Positions 33,225 through 43,718 of a DNA stretch of 64,000 bases are shown here, one piece after another. The stretch lies in assembly GCA_015680905.1 (NCBI GenBank), contig CM027380.1, positions 54,267,001 through 54,331,000 of the forward strand, read 5' to 3'. Within the stretch, counting starts at the first letter, position 1. The number at the start of each line of letters is the position of its first letter. The translations under genes and the position numbers were made by a program. The notes beneath the pieces are model-generated. The model worked only from the letters and a program-made list of their open reading frames with translations. It did no database searches and was not told the origin of the DNA. The DNA comes from Coptis chinensis. Taxonomy: Eukaryota > Streptophyta > Magnoliopsida > Ranunculales > Ranunculaceae.

Positions 33225-33539
33225 TTAAATTAAAAAGCGGGAAAAACGACGGTCAAAGTCCGTCGCGAAGTGGTTTAACTAAAAAGAAATAAAACGCGAC
33301 GTCACTTTGAGTAACATCCGTGGTTTACTTAAAACCGCCCAACCAATAAATCAATAAATGACAGTCTTTGCTCGTCGCAAACATTACAATTCTCAAAAAA
33401 AATAAAACAGACGTGAGTTTAAGTGATGTCCGAATTTCTTTTTAGTTGGAACGTTACTTCAAGTGACGTCCGAGATGTTTATTAACTAATAGCCGGATGG
33501 GGAATTCTCCATCCCCTCTATTAATTATTAGTTTACTAG
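33225..33539. repeat. MITE-like segment with GACGTC-type motifs
   Basis: Repeated motifs ACGTCACTT, GTGATGTCCG, AGTGACGTCCGAG and the flank GGGGAATTCTCCATCCCC also occur, inverted, in the Harbinger MITE at 34219-34672. Most likely it is a partial inverted relative. Confidence 0.5.
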
Positions 33540-33810
33540 GGTATGCCCGTGCCTACGACCCGTGAGACCTCAACGCGCTGGCCCGCTATCCCCGACAACT
33601 CGCCAGGTTTCTGGCCGGGCGCATTAGGCGCGTCTTTAAATGCGTGTCTTCGGCACGAAACAACACGTCGCGCTTTCGGCGCAAGGCCAGCCGCGCCTTC
33701 GGCACAAAACAACTCGTCATGCCTTCGGCGCAAGGTGTATGTCGCGTCGCCGGTAGTAAACAACTCGTCGCGGCATGAAGGCGACCCAAATTGCCCATTA
33801 TCCATAAGCC
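33540..33810. repeat. GC-rich block with short repeats, copy 1
   Basis: An abrupt GC-rich patch in AT-rich DNA. CTTCGGCGCAAGG / TTCGGCACAAAACAAC / AACTCGTCG motifs recur about four times. It is the least conserved part of the segmental duplication (compare 60215-60460). Open frames exist on both strands but none shows a known domain, so I do not call a gene. Confidence 0.7.
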
Positions 33811-34218
33811 CAATAACATCAATTGGGCCAAACCAAGTAGCAATACTACGCCAAATTTGGGCCCAACAGTTTATAAGCCCAAGCCTTTTGGCTGATTTTT
33901 AGATGCCTACCCCTACTATTACATTTTTTTTAATTGAGCTCATGCTCATGGTTCCAAGCCCATAAAAAGATTCAACCCATAAAAAATTTTGTCCAATGTT
34001 GACTTTTTTGTGGGGGGGTGGGGAGGAGAAAAACCGTTTAACTCACCCCATAAAAGCTTTTAATTCACCCTCCATGAGTTTTGAGTGGCTATGGTTAGGG
34101 GGTGTGTCGACCACGTCTCACCTTATGATGTGGAATCTGTCCTCCCACTCCTCCCTGTTTTGTTAGATAGATTACCTGGGATTTACACCCCCCATTGGAA
34201 ATATGTTTTTGGCATTTA

Positions 34219-34672
34219 GGGCATCTCCAATGGGGGGTGTAAACCGTATAGAGTGGAAATTTTACACCCTAAATATAAAAAAACTCTCTCCAATGGAGGT
34301 GCTAAACCGTAGGTAATAGTGTATTAGCTAATAGAAAGGGTGGAAAATTCCCCCTCTCGCTATTAGTTAATAAAAAGCCCGGACGTCACTTAAAATAACG
34401 CCCGTTTAACTTAAAAACTTCGGACGCCACTTCAACACACGTTTGAAGTTTTATTTTTAACTTCGGACGTCACTCCAAGTGACGCCCCGGTTTAAATTAA
34501 AGAGGGACGTCCGGAGTTTAAAATCTATTTTTTTACACTCTTCCATTTGGAAGATAGAGGGTGGATATTTATGAAATATACAATACTATACAATTAGAGG
34601 TGTAAAATCCTAATGGCACCTACGTGGAGCCTAAAGTGGAGGTGTAATTTTACACCCCCATTGGAGATGCCC
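34219..34672. mobile_element. PIF/Harbinger-type MITE, copy 1
   Basis: 454 bp with inverted ends GGGCATCTCCAATGG and CCATTGGAGATGCCC and TTA duplicated on both sides (34216-34218, 34673-34675), the target size of Harbinger elements. Its interior contains CGGACGTCACTT motifs. It lies about 80 bp upstream of the conserved MPPB promoter. Confidence 0.85.
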
Positions 34673-34750
34673 TTAGAGTGTAAATTTTTACACTTTAAAC
34701 AATTTACACCCTATTGGATTGGAGATGGCCTAATAGTTTGACTTGTTTGG

Positions 34751-34880
34751 TTAAAACGGAGGAATTAGAAACGTCACGAGTGTGGAGTAACAGATATACT
34801 TTCTACTAGGCCCATCCCAATAAGCCCACACAACCCAAAACACTTATAAACGCACTTTTTCAGCCTTCGTCTCCATTTTT
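34751..34880 (+). promoter_or_regulatory. MPPB promoter, copy 1
   Basis: Two site II-type elements lie in reverse orientation, GGCCCA at 34809-34814 and AGCCCA at 34823-34828, 15-20 bp upstream of a TATA-like TTATAAA at 34844-34850. Site II (TGGGCC/T) pairs bound by TCP factors are common in plant genes for mitochondrial proteins. The start codon is 61 bp beyond the TATA motif. The same arrangement recurs at 61476-61517. Confidence 0.7.
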
Positions 34881-35586
34881 GCCCTCTGCAACTCCACCAA
34901 AACAGCAATCATGGCAATACGAAATCTACTCACCCTAGTTCGAAAATCTAAAAACCGTTTTTTACCCTCACCTCGCTCTATCATCCAACCCTATTTTTTC
35001 TCCTCCTCATCATCTCTAACCCAAACAGAAACAAAACCACCATTGGCCCCACCACATCCTCATGAAATGATCTATGACCGTTTAGCAGAACAAGTGAAAT
35101 CCAAATTAAAAAAACTCGACAACCCAGATTCTAGATTCCTCCAACACGCTTCCCCACATCCTGTTTTAACTGACCATACTCAAATCTTGTCTGCACCCGA
35201 AACCCGTGTAACGACTTTACCCAATGGGTTACGTGTCGCTACGGAGTCTAATCTAGCTGTTAAGACAGCTACTGTTGGGGTGTGGATTGATGCCGGGAGT
35301 AGATTTGAGACTGATGAGACTAGTGGGACTGCTCATTTTTTGGAACATATGATATTTAAGGGGACGGGGAAGAGATCGGCTCGGGCTTTGGAGGAAGAGA
35401 TTGAGAATATGGGTGGGCATTTGAATGCGTATACGTCTAGGGAACAGACCACTTATTATGCTAATGTTTTAGGGGAAAATGTTCCCATTGCACTTGATAT
35501 TTTGGCTGATATTTTACAGAATTCAGAGTTTGATTCCGATAGGGTTGATCGTGAGCGGGGGTGTTATTCTCCGTGAGAAGGAAGAA

Positions 35587-36365
35587 GTAAGGAATTTATA
35601 ATCAGATTTTTTTATTATTGCATTTACTGCGTGTAGTTAAAGGTTCCATTGTTATGTGTATTAACATTGAATTCGAATTAACAAAAAGCTACTATTGTAT
35701 TCAAATTATGCCTGTAGCTGTTGAGATGTTTTGCGTAAGTTAGTGCTAAGGGCCAAAGGATGAGTATGCTAAGGGGGTCAGCCTGGTTTGGGTGTTTTAG
35801 TTTCAATATGGATTCCTGTTGACCCCCCTTTTTCAGAAGTTTTCTAACATGCTCATTCTTTAATGGAATATTATTTATTGATTAAGAGGCACTGCAGTTC
35901 TGTAAGTTGATTTTATATATACAATGATTGGATTTCCTTGCCCTTGGCATTTACTTGCATATTGTAGTTTGATTAAGATGTGTTGAGGAGCATAATATCG
36001 CTAAGAATTGAGTTGGACACTCTTATTAAGAAGCCAATGCAACTATCAGCTCATAAAAATTCATCTAATGGCATTTGATGTAGCCATTAGATGAAATGCG
36101 ATTCGCATTATTCTTATTCCATTACCTAGTGGGTATATTCCAAATTGCGATATCTGCATCTTAAATAATTACAAGGTAGGGACGGCAGCCGTTCTCTATA
36201 TGAGAATATTTATTGGCGTTTGACTCTACAGGATAATCTATGGACCTTTGTTGTTTGTTAAACACTCTGTGCCACAATACCCTATATGTAACTGATTCCA
36301 TGCATAGGTCTGTAGCTTATAATTTTGCCTTCCTGTGCATAATGTTTTTATATGTTCTGTTGCAG
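35587..36365 (+). other. MPPB intron 1
   Basis: 779 bp, GTAAGG donor and TGTTGCAG acceptor. No gene or transposon recognised; a near-palindromic ATCTAATGGCATTTGATGTAGCCATTAGAT motif lies near 36062-36091. Confidence 0.7.
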
Positions 36366-38097
36366 GTGGAAACCCAACCCAGGAAGTAGTTTTTGATCAT
36401 TTACATGCAACTGCATTTCAATACCTCCTTTGGGCAGAACCATTTTGGGCCCTACTGAGAATATCCAGAAAAATCACCAGAGCTGATATTGGGAAATATA
36501 TTTCAACTCACTATGCATTTCCCAGAATGGTACTGTAACTACATATAAATGCTTGGGATTAGTTCAGTTCCTCTATTGCATTGTGGTTACCCGTCAATGC
36601 TTTGGATATTCTTGACATGTGTCTGTTCTGGAATATTAACTTTCAGGTAATTTCTGCTGCTGGGGCTGTCAAACACTTAAGATGTTGTTGAAGAAGTAAA
36701 GAAATTATTTACAAATTTACCATATGAATCTGCTACAACATCTGAATTGATTGCAAAAGAGCCAGCAATATTTACAGGTTCTGAGGTATATTGTAATTAT
36801 CGGAATTCCTTTTTATATTTTGTTCGAGTCCTTGTACCACATTTATAATCTGTGCACGATGTTGAAGGTCCTTGGATAGATTAAGTTGGTGCTGAGACTG
36901 GTATTATCAGTTAACACGAACATACTTCTCATAAGTCCTATATAGTGAATCTGGTGGATTCATGTAATTGTTGTTAATAGCTTTGTGATTTTTCAGGTTC
37001 GAATCATTGATGATGATGTTCCTCTTGCACAATTCGCTGTTGCATTCGAAGGAGCATCGTGGACCGATCCCGATTCCATTGCATTGATGGTCATGCAATC
37101 CATGCTGGGCTCTTGGAATAAAAGTACAGGTGGGGGAAAGCACATGGGGTGAGTCTTTTACTTTTACTTGACCAATTTAGAAATGAAACTTGTAACTTAG
37201 TTGAGGATTGATTTTGATGTGTATCATCTTCACATAAATTTGTGTGAACAGTTCAGAGCTGGCGCAGAGGGTTGGAATCAATGAAATAGCAGAGAGCATG
37301 ATGGCTTTTAACACTAACTACAAAGACACTGGGTTATTTGGCGTTTATGCTGTTGCCAAGGTAAGGAATTTAACATTTTCACCTAATTTATTTTAACAAA
37401 CTAGTTTTGTCTTTTTAATTTTATAAGTATTTCGCACTGCTATATGCATTAGACAATATGCTATGAAGCAGTGACTTCTGATTTCTCAATTATCTAGCAT
37501 ACACACAATTTATACATCAATAAATTGACCTTTCCAAATGTGATCCATTGTCATACAAATTTGGAAATAGTGCAAGCAATATCATGGTTGACTAGGTAAC
37601 ATTCCAGAAGCAGTTAAAAAAATTAGTGGGACCACAATTAGAGTAAATTTTTTATGTAATCTATGTACACAACAAAAGGTTTTCCTATGCCTCATCTGGA
37701 AGAAAAATAGGTGCAATAGGTTTTTCTTACCTTTAACACCGAGTCTTTGTCCTTCGAGGGAGGTAGGGTAGGAGACAGCTGTGTGCTTCCCAGTGTCATG
37801 ACATGACTTTATCTTGTTCCATTACCTGGACATTATTCCACAATATTTTTCTTTCTATGTCGCAGACGTTATGGCTTTTCGCAACTCCCAGTATAGCCTT
37901 ATAATTTGGAGCTTGCACAGTTTCATTTGTAATGAATGTGCTCTACATCTCCTACTTGTGTTCCCATATGGAAATACTGAAGATGAAAGCATTACATGCT
38001 GGGGTTTCCCCTTTCAGGAGAAGGTTTCTATCCCACATCATGTTGTGCTCTCCTGTTCCCTTCCCCCTATTATAAGGAGCAAAAGGGTAGGATCAAC

Positions 38098-39516
38098 CAG
38101 TGGCGGAGCCAGAAATTCTATCTCCGTGGGGCACTTTGCGTTTTGATAATTTGAACAATTCATCTTTTCCAAATCATGGGTTTCCACGTTAGCTAACATA
38201 ACTTCATAATCATTGAAATGGTAAATTATATGTTAATGCATAAAGAATTACAATTTTTTTGAAGAGCTACAGATTCCTTTTAGAAATATAAGTATATTTC
38301 CTGGACATAAAAAATGAAAATGACACATTGAACTTTTGAGTCCCAAGTTGGGACAATTTAAAGTCTTCAATAGCAAAAAGTAAAATATATAATAAATGTA
38401 TATCCACTGAGGTGATTGTGGGTTAAGCCAATGTGCTCTTTCTTTGATGTGGTATTCAATGAGCTTTAGTGGCTGGACTGTGGGCACAAAATGGAAATCA
38501 GGCCTTTATGCCCATACTTACCTGAAGAGAATTTACAGTAGTAGAGTGAGTTGCATTGGGTTGGGGAGGTGGCTAGGTGAGATTTTCTTTGGTCTTCTTT
38601 GACTTAGGTGCTGAGTTGGCACTAAACACGGTGAGGGAGTCACAAACTCACAAAGGAGTTTAAAGATGGAGTAGAAATAGGTATTTTTGGAACTTATTTA
38701 GGTGTGGACGGAAAATGTGAACCATGGGCTTTTGCCTTTTGGCTGTTTTGCCTCCTGCTCAAGTGACAGAAATCAGCAAAACATTGGAGTAATTCATGTG
38801 AATTCAAGAGTCAATTTGTGTGTGTGTGTCGGGGTTCAGTTCTGATTTTGAGTTAAAAAGGGTGGTCGTAGGTTTCTTTAGATAGTTACTTTTTGTGATA
38901 ACTGTTAGTCACCTCAGAATTTCTCTATTTTAATGTAAAATAATATATGAAAGAGAATCTTTGCCAATCTACCATAAATGAGAACAGTAGCCTACCATTC
39001 TACCCTATATCTCTTTCTCTTTTCCCAAATCAAAATCAGTGCATTGATAAAAAAGGTTCCATTTTTTTTTTTCTTTAATTATTTTTCTATTTATTTATGA
39101 AGATAAGTTAGATTAGTTAATTAAATTAATTGCTTGTGAGACCACTTGACCGTTAGACTTGAAAAGTGGAACTCGATTGTTAATAGTATTTGTTTGTTTT
39201 TTATTCAGTTTAAAGTAAAAACTGGGACAATCTTATATGTAATGATAGACATGTAACTTTTGTTTATTATTGCTGCATACAGTTTTCTTAAAGTAATACT
39301 ACCGGTTTTGAAGTATTCCTGAAAAAATTCTGAACTTCCCGAATTGACCCCTTCACGATTTATTGCCGAACCCGAACTTTGTCACTATGTCCTGCTCCTG
39401 CTCAACAACAACTATAGTACATAGAAAGACTACTAATTTTTGTAAATGGCAACAAACTTCCACAGGTAATTAATGTTCCAGGTGCCCCAGGTAGTTACCA
39501 TGTGACTCTGCCACTG
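38098..39516. mobile_element. non-autonomous hAT-like element in MPPB intron 5
   Basis: 1419 bp. The ends are imperfect inverted repeats, CAGTGGCGGAGCCAG at the left and GACTCTGCCACTG at the right. An 8-bp target duplication with one mismatch flanks it (GGATCAAC at 38090-38097, GAATCAAC at 39517-39524). No transposase is seen. Confidence 0.82.
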
Positions 39517-40220
39517 GAATCAACGTGTTAATCGTGTTGGTATTAGTTGTGGCACTTAATAAACACATTTTTCTGGTGCAACTATCCAACTCTGCCTGAT
39601 GGGGTTCAATTCCATTGTATATAGTAATAATGTTAAACTGAACACTTAAAGCAGTTTGTAGATTGGAGCCATTTTATGTAACGAGCTGTTAGAGATGAAC
39701 TTCCTTCCAAGCCCTTTGTTTCTTTTCCTTTGATGGGGAATAAGACATTAATTGGAAGGAACTCTCAGAACAGGGATGATGTTACTTAATGTGACCAATA
39801 CAGAGGCACATTAGTTGAAAGGAAAGAAAAAGGAATCCTTTTAACTTATGCAAAGGTAACAGCCACTTCTAGGTATGGTGCTTTTTGCATTTGGCTTTCT
39901 CATTTCTTCACCAACGTCGTAGTAGGAAAATTGTTGATCATTTTTGCTCAAGGATCTGTGCAGTTAAAGCATGCCTAGGAAATGTGTTTAGGGCTCTATA
40001 CCAACTCCATGCTTGTTGAGAAAATCTTTGCTTCTCATGATCCGTTACACCTGGCACTGCATGGCTCACTGCTTTCCTGCACAAGGAGAAATTTCTTCAA
40101 GATCTACACTCAATTTTTGGAGATCTCTTCTCATCAACTCCTTCAATCTATATCTTTATTTTTTACCCTATTTTCAATTGGGTCGCTGGTATTGACACCC
40201 CACTTTGATCAATTCAAAGG

Positions 40221-40764
40221 TATTGGCACCCTCCATTAATCACATAAAAACACTCACGGTAAGAAGTTGCGAGATCCCATATCCCACGAAGGTGGTTGCC
40301 GTGGATCTTTTTTTTTTTAAATTTTTTAATAGCCACCGTAAAAAAGTTAGTTGCCTTAAGATGGTTTGTGTTCACTAAAATAGAGTCTTTGCTTGTGTTA
40401 ATTATCAAAACTCTTCTTCATTAATTTGATCACAAGTTTTTCTTATAACATATGAAAATATTTGTGTGAGATAGCAAAATTATGCCTCGATTGTACATTT
40501 TTTGTCATGGTTTTGGTGTTGTTTTTTGGAGTGTATAAAGAAGTTTTAAAGAAGAAAATGAGGTATTCATATATCGTGTGTGTTCAATCCAGAAAATTTG
40601 AAGTGAAAAAAACAAAAAACAAAAAATGTTCCGCGCAACCGCTGTTGTGGGATATGGGATCTGTGGCAATCCAATGCCAGAGAACTATCGGGCATGTGGG
40701 GTGTAAAAGGACATATAAAAAGAATAAGTATTATTGTTTTACTTTTGCCAAAAGGGTGCCAATA
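40221..40764. repeat. inverted-repeat element in MPPB intron 5
   Basis: TATTGGCACCCT (40221-40232) is inverted at 40753-40764, and GATCCCATATCCCAC (40273-40287) at 40647-40661. The nested pairs suggest a short, degenerate MITE-like element of about 0.55 kb. No target duplication was identified. Confidence 0.55.
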
Positions 40765-42290
40765 GCCCCTCTTTTCAATTATCATTGGCTGTAGATACTT
40801 TTATTTCTCGACATTTTGTCTTTGTAAACTGCATATCTGCACAGAAATGCCATGTATAAAAACTAGGGACTACAGTTATACTGGCTCCATTTTCAGCAAC
40901 ATATTCCAACTGTATTTTTGTCTAGAATATTTTTATGGAAGGAACAGGGGTAGAGTGAACTTTATCCTTGGTTTTGAATGCATATGATACTCTTAGGTTT
41001 TATTATTGTTGGTTAACAAGATCCATTTTCTACTGCTAGTATTGGATTTTAATCATTTATTATTGTTACTCTTTTATCATTCTGATTGGATATTTTCGTT
41101 TCTTTGTATTCAGCCCTGATTGCTTAGATGATTTAGCCTATGCAATAATGTATGAAGTGAGCAAATTATCCTACCGAAGTTTCTGAAGCTGATGTCACTT
41201 TCATACCGAATCAGGTATTCATAGATTTCTTTGTCTCCATGATTTTTTTTTTTCTTTGTTTAGAAAATGCTGCAATCTTCAGTATGGTGCTTGTCACTAA
41301 ATTTGAGCTATTTAATGATCATTGTGAAATAGCAGTTCTATACAGTCCTATCTTAGGAGTTAGGACTTGTCAACAAATTGTCATTTAGTTTTATCTGGTC
41401 TTTTTGTAGCCATTTTCTCTGGCTGATTTGCTCTTATGCAGTTGATAGCATGAATTAGTGGTTTTGGATATTGTTGTTTCTCGCTTTTTGGTGGTTCCCA
41501 TATCTAATTTGACGCTTTGCCAGTTGAAATCTTCTCTACTACTTCACATTGATGGAACCAGTCCTGTTGCTGAAGATATTGGCCGACAGGTTACTTTTTT
41601 CTATTTTTTTTTTTTTTTTGATAGTAACTTTTTCATTATTGATATGGATAACAGTGATGTAATACAGTAAGTACAGTATTTTTGAGTGGAACATGGATCT
41701 AAGTATCTAACTTCTACTTTTGAGTCTGATTTTTCGAAGTCTTGGGTGTAGAAACCAGTCAACCATAAGGTCCTCCTCCTGAGTAATGATGCCTGGGTAA
41801 AATGACCTTACTGGTTGCATAGTTTGAGAAGATGCCATGTAGAAATCTCTCTGGTTTCGCCCATGTGCCTAAAATTAACTTGCATGTGAAAGAAACTCAT
41901 AACCACTGTATATATGGTTAATTGAGTGCTCCTCTAAGCTTGGTTTGTTCATCCTTTTAGCTACTTACATATGGAAGACGATGCCATTCACTGAACTGTT
42001 TGTAAAGAGTTGATGCTGTGGATGCCAGCACTGTCAAAAGCTTGTAGCCAACCCGTTTTATATTTGATCGGGTAAGAATAGAAATATACTGTGAAGATCT
42101 ACTTCATATTTGTAAGATAAAATATCGAGGGAGGAAAAAGATGAACTGGTTTTAGTAACTTAACATTGAAAGAAACTCGTTTCCTTTTTTTTTTTTCCAG
42201 GATGTGGGCAATTGCTGCCATGGGACCAATCCAGAGCCTCCCAGATTACAACTGGTTCAGACGCAGGACATACTTGCTCTTCGTTATTAG

Positions 42291-43360
42291 ATTGTTTAAT
42301 GCTTGCTGTAATCATCCTTCCATTTCCATATAGATAAGTCTGATAAACCGGTCTGCATTGTGTTGGACAATGGCACATCCTTTCAGCATGATAAATGTAG
42401 GGTGGACAAATTTTGTTTTTTGGTTTTGTAACATTATCCATCTTTACAAAAATAATTATTGATTCTTGAGAACAATGAGGTTTGTTCGCAAGAATACACT
42501 GCTCTAAATCCTCGTCCAAGTTGTCCTTTTCATTTTTCGTAAAAGCTGCTCAATTTCTCATGTCTTTGTTTTTGGATTTTATCATCTGTCTTTTCTGTTC
42601 CACCCAGTTGGCAATTCAATAAAAAATCACAAATTCGTTGTGTTCCATGCATATCTGCACAACAAATTTATGATTAAATCGGCTTTAGTTGTATTGTTTA
42701 CTTTCTTTCCGTCTTACCCGAGAGTGGCTAAATGAATGTAACGCACGTTCGACTTTCGGAATAAATCACCACATTTTAGCAATCCCTAGTAATTTGATAG
42801 CCGTTGTCACCTATTCAGGTTAATCAGTTGGTCATACGAAAAAAGAAATGGAGAGGCTGTAATGATACCCTCGATGAGCATTTCTCAAAAGCCAAACTAA
42901 TTTGTTAGCAATCTCGATACAGAATCAACACTGTGCATTTGTTAGTGATAGTGGCCCCACGTCTCTAGCCAGACCATTGGCTCAAATACGAAAAAAATAA
43001 AGTTGTTTCTATGTAGCCACGACAAAATTTTTGACGTATGACTTTAACTAATTGTACACACGACAGTAATTATTGAACTTTAAATGAAAACTCTTTTCTA
43101 TCGGTTTAATTTTGGATTTTGATTTTCTATTTGTAGTTGTACACCACTTAATCTACGTTGGACATAAATTTGGCCTTTAAACCAACCAAACTACACATCA
43201 CTGTAGCAGTTAAGTTTTTACAGTAGGAAGAGAAGAGGCTACTTGTGGAATTATTATACAAACAATGCCTATTTATGGAAAGTTTGCAGTAGAAGACTTG
43301 CAAGTCAAAAACTCTGCTTTAGTTTTGTAATAAGAAAAAAAGAAGAAGATTCACAGCTCC
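42291..43360. other. MPPB 3' flank and intergenic spacer
   Basis: The first 250 bp are probably the MPPB 3' UTR. No coding domain is seen in the rest; 43200-43360 may be the leader of the next gene. Confidence 0.5.
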
Positions 43361-43453
43361 ATGGAAGTTGCAGAGAAAAGCTTCAAACCTTTCAAGAAAC
43401 TTCAACTTCTTTCTTTTCACCCAATAACACGCATAACCCTCTTATTTCCACTT
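43361..43453 (+). CDS. putative first exon of an unidentified gene, cut off by retroelements
   Basis: An ATG at 43361 (context CTCCATGG) opens 31 codons beginning MEVAEKSFKPFKKLQLLSF and ending at a consensus GTAAGTT donor at 43454. The sequence upstream is purine-rich and leader-like. No acceptor or second exon follows before the retroelement block that starts at 43597, and the segmental duplication lies beyond it. I do not recognise the protein. A chance ATG followed by a chance donor is possible. Confidence 0.4.
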
Positions 43454-43596
43454 GTAAGTTATATTTCCTCTGCTGCCTTTGTTTCTAATTATAGTTTACT
43501 TCTTAAAGTTGCTTTTGTATTGTTTTGATTCTCTTTGTTATTGTTCATTGATTTGTGAATATTTGTTTCTTCTTTCTTTTTAAAATTATTCTTTTA

Positions 43597-43718
43597 GGAC
43601 TTTGAAACCTAAAATGCATAAAAACACGAATCAGTATTAACTCTTACTTATTATTCACATAATCGTCTAACAAGATGATTATTAAGGGGTTAAAACTATG
43701 AGTTTTGGGCTCTTATCA
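43597..43718 (-). repeat. truncated 3' LTR of a minus-strand retroelement
   Basis: 122 bp matching 54620-54742, reading TGATAAGAGCCCAAAACT from 43718 on the minus strand. Homology stops abruptly at 43597 after CAAAGTCC, where host-like sequence begins. The purine-rich TTTAAGGGTGGTT immediately before it (43719-43731) would be the polypurine tract. Confidence 0.8.

Larger units (their letters stand above)
28082..37329 (+). repeat. segmental duplication, copy 1
   Basis: This stretch is collinear with 54743-64000 at very high identity. It starts inside the solo LTR and runs through the CACTA end, hairpin, FRS array, GC-rich block, MITE, MPPB promoter and exons 1-5. The offset changes only from 26661 to 26671 bp. 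The true right end is beyond the window, so the repeat is longer than shown. Confidence 0.95.
37361..41113 (+). other. MPPB intron 5 (3.75 kb)
   Basis: GTAAGG donor after exon 5 and TATTCAG acceptor before exon 6. Its length comes partly from a hAT-type insertion (38098-39516) and an inverted-repeat element (about 40221-40764). Otherwise AT-rich without coding domains. Confidence 0.75.
34911..42290 (+). pseudogene. MPPB: mitochondrial processing peptidase beta subunit gene, copy 1, frame-disrupted
   Basis: MPP removes presequences from imported proteins; in plants it is also the core subunit pair of complex III. Nine exons fit GT-AG sites: 34911-35586, 36366-36529, 36647-36785, 36997-37148, 37252-37360, 41114-41214, 41524-41589, 41961-42071, 42201-42290. 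Residues 1-80 look like a presequence ([17 protein letters not shown], serine-rich). The M16 zinc motif HFLEH is at residues 142-146, with [15 protein letters not shown] after it, marking the catalytic beta subunit. Other motifs are [39 protein letters not shown] and AFNTNYKDTG. Frame breaks: a G-run at 35556-35561, about 36424, about 36676, the start of exon 6, about 41175, exon 8, about 42205 and the last codons. All exons and splice sites persist, so either recent pseudogenisation or base errors. Confidence 0.93.

Noticed and set aside
33536..33902. Long open frames on both strands in the GC-rich block
   Set aside because: GC-rich repetitive sequence lacks stops by composition. The frames are not conserved between the two duplication copies.
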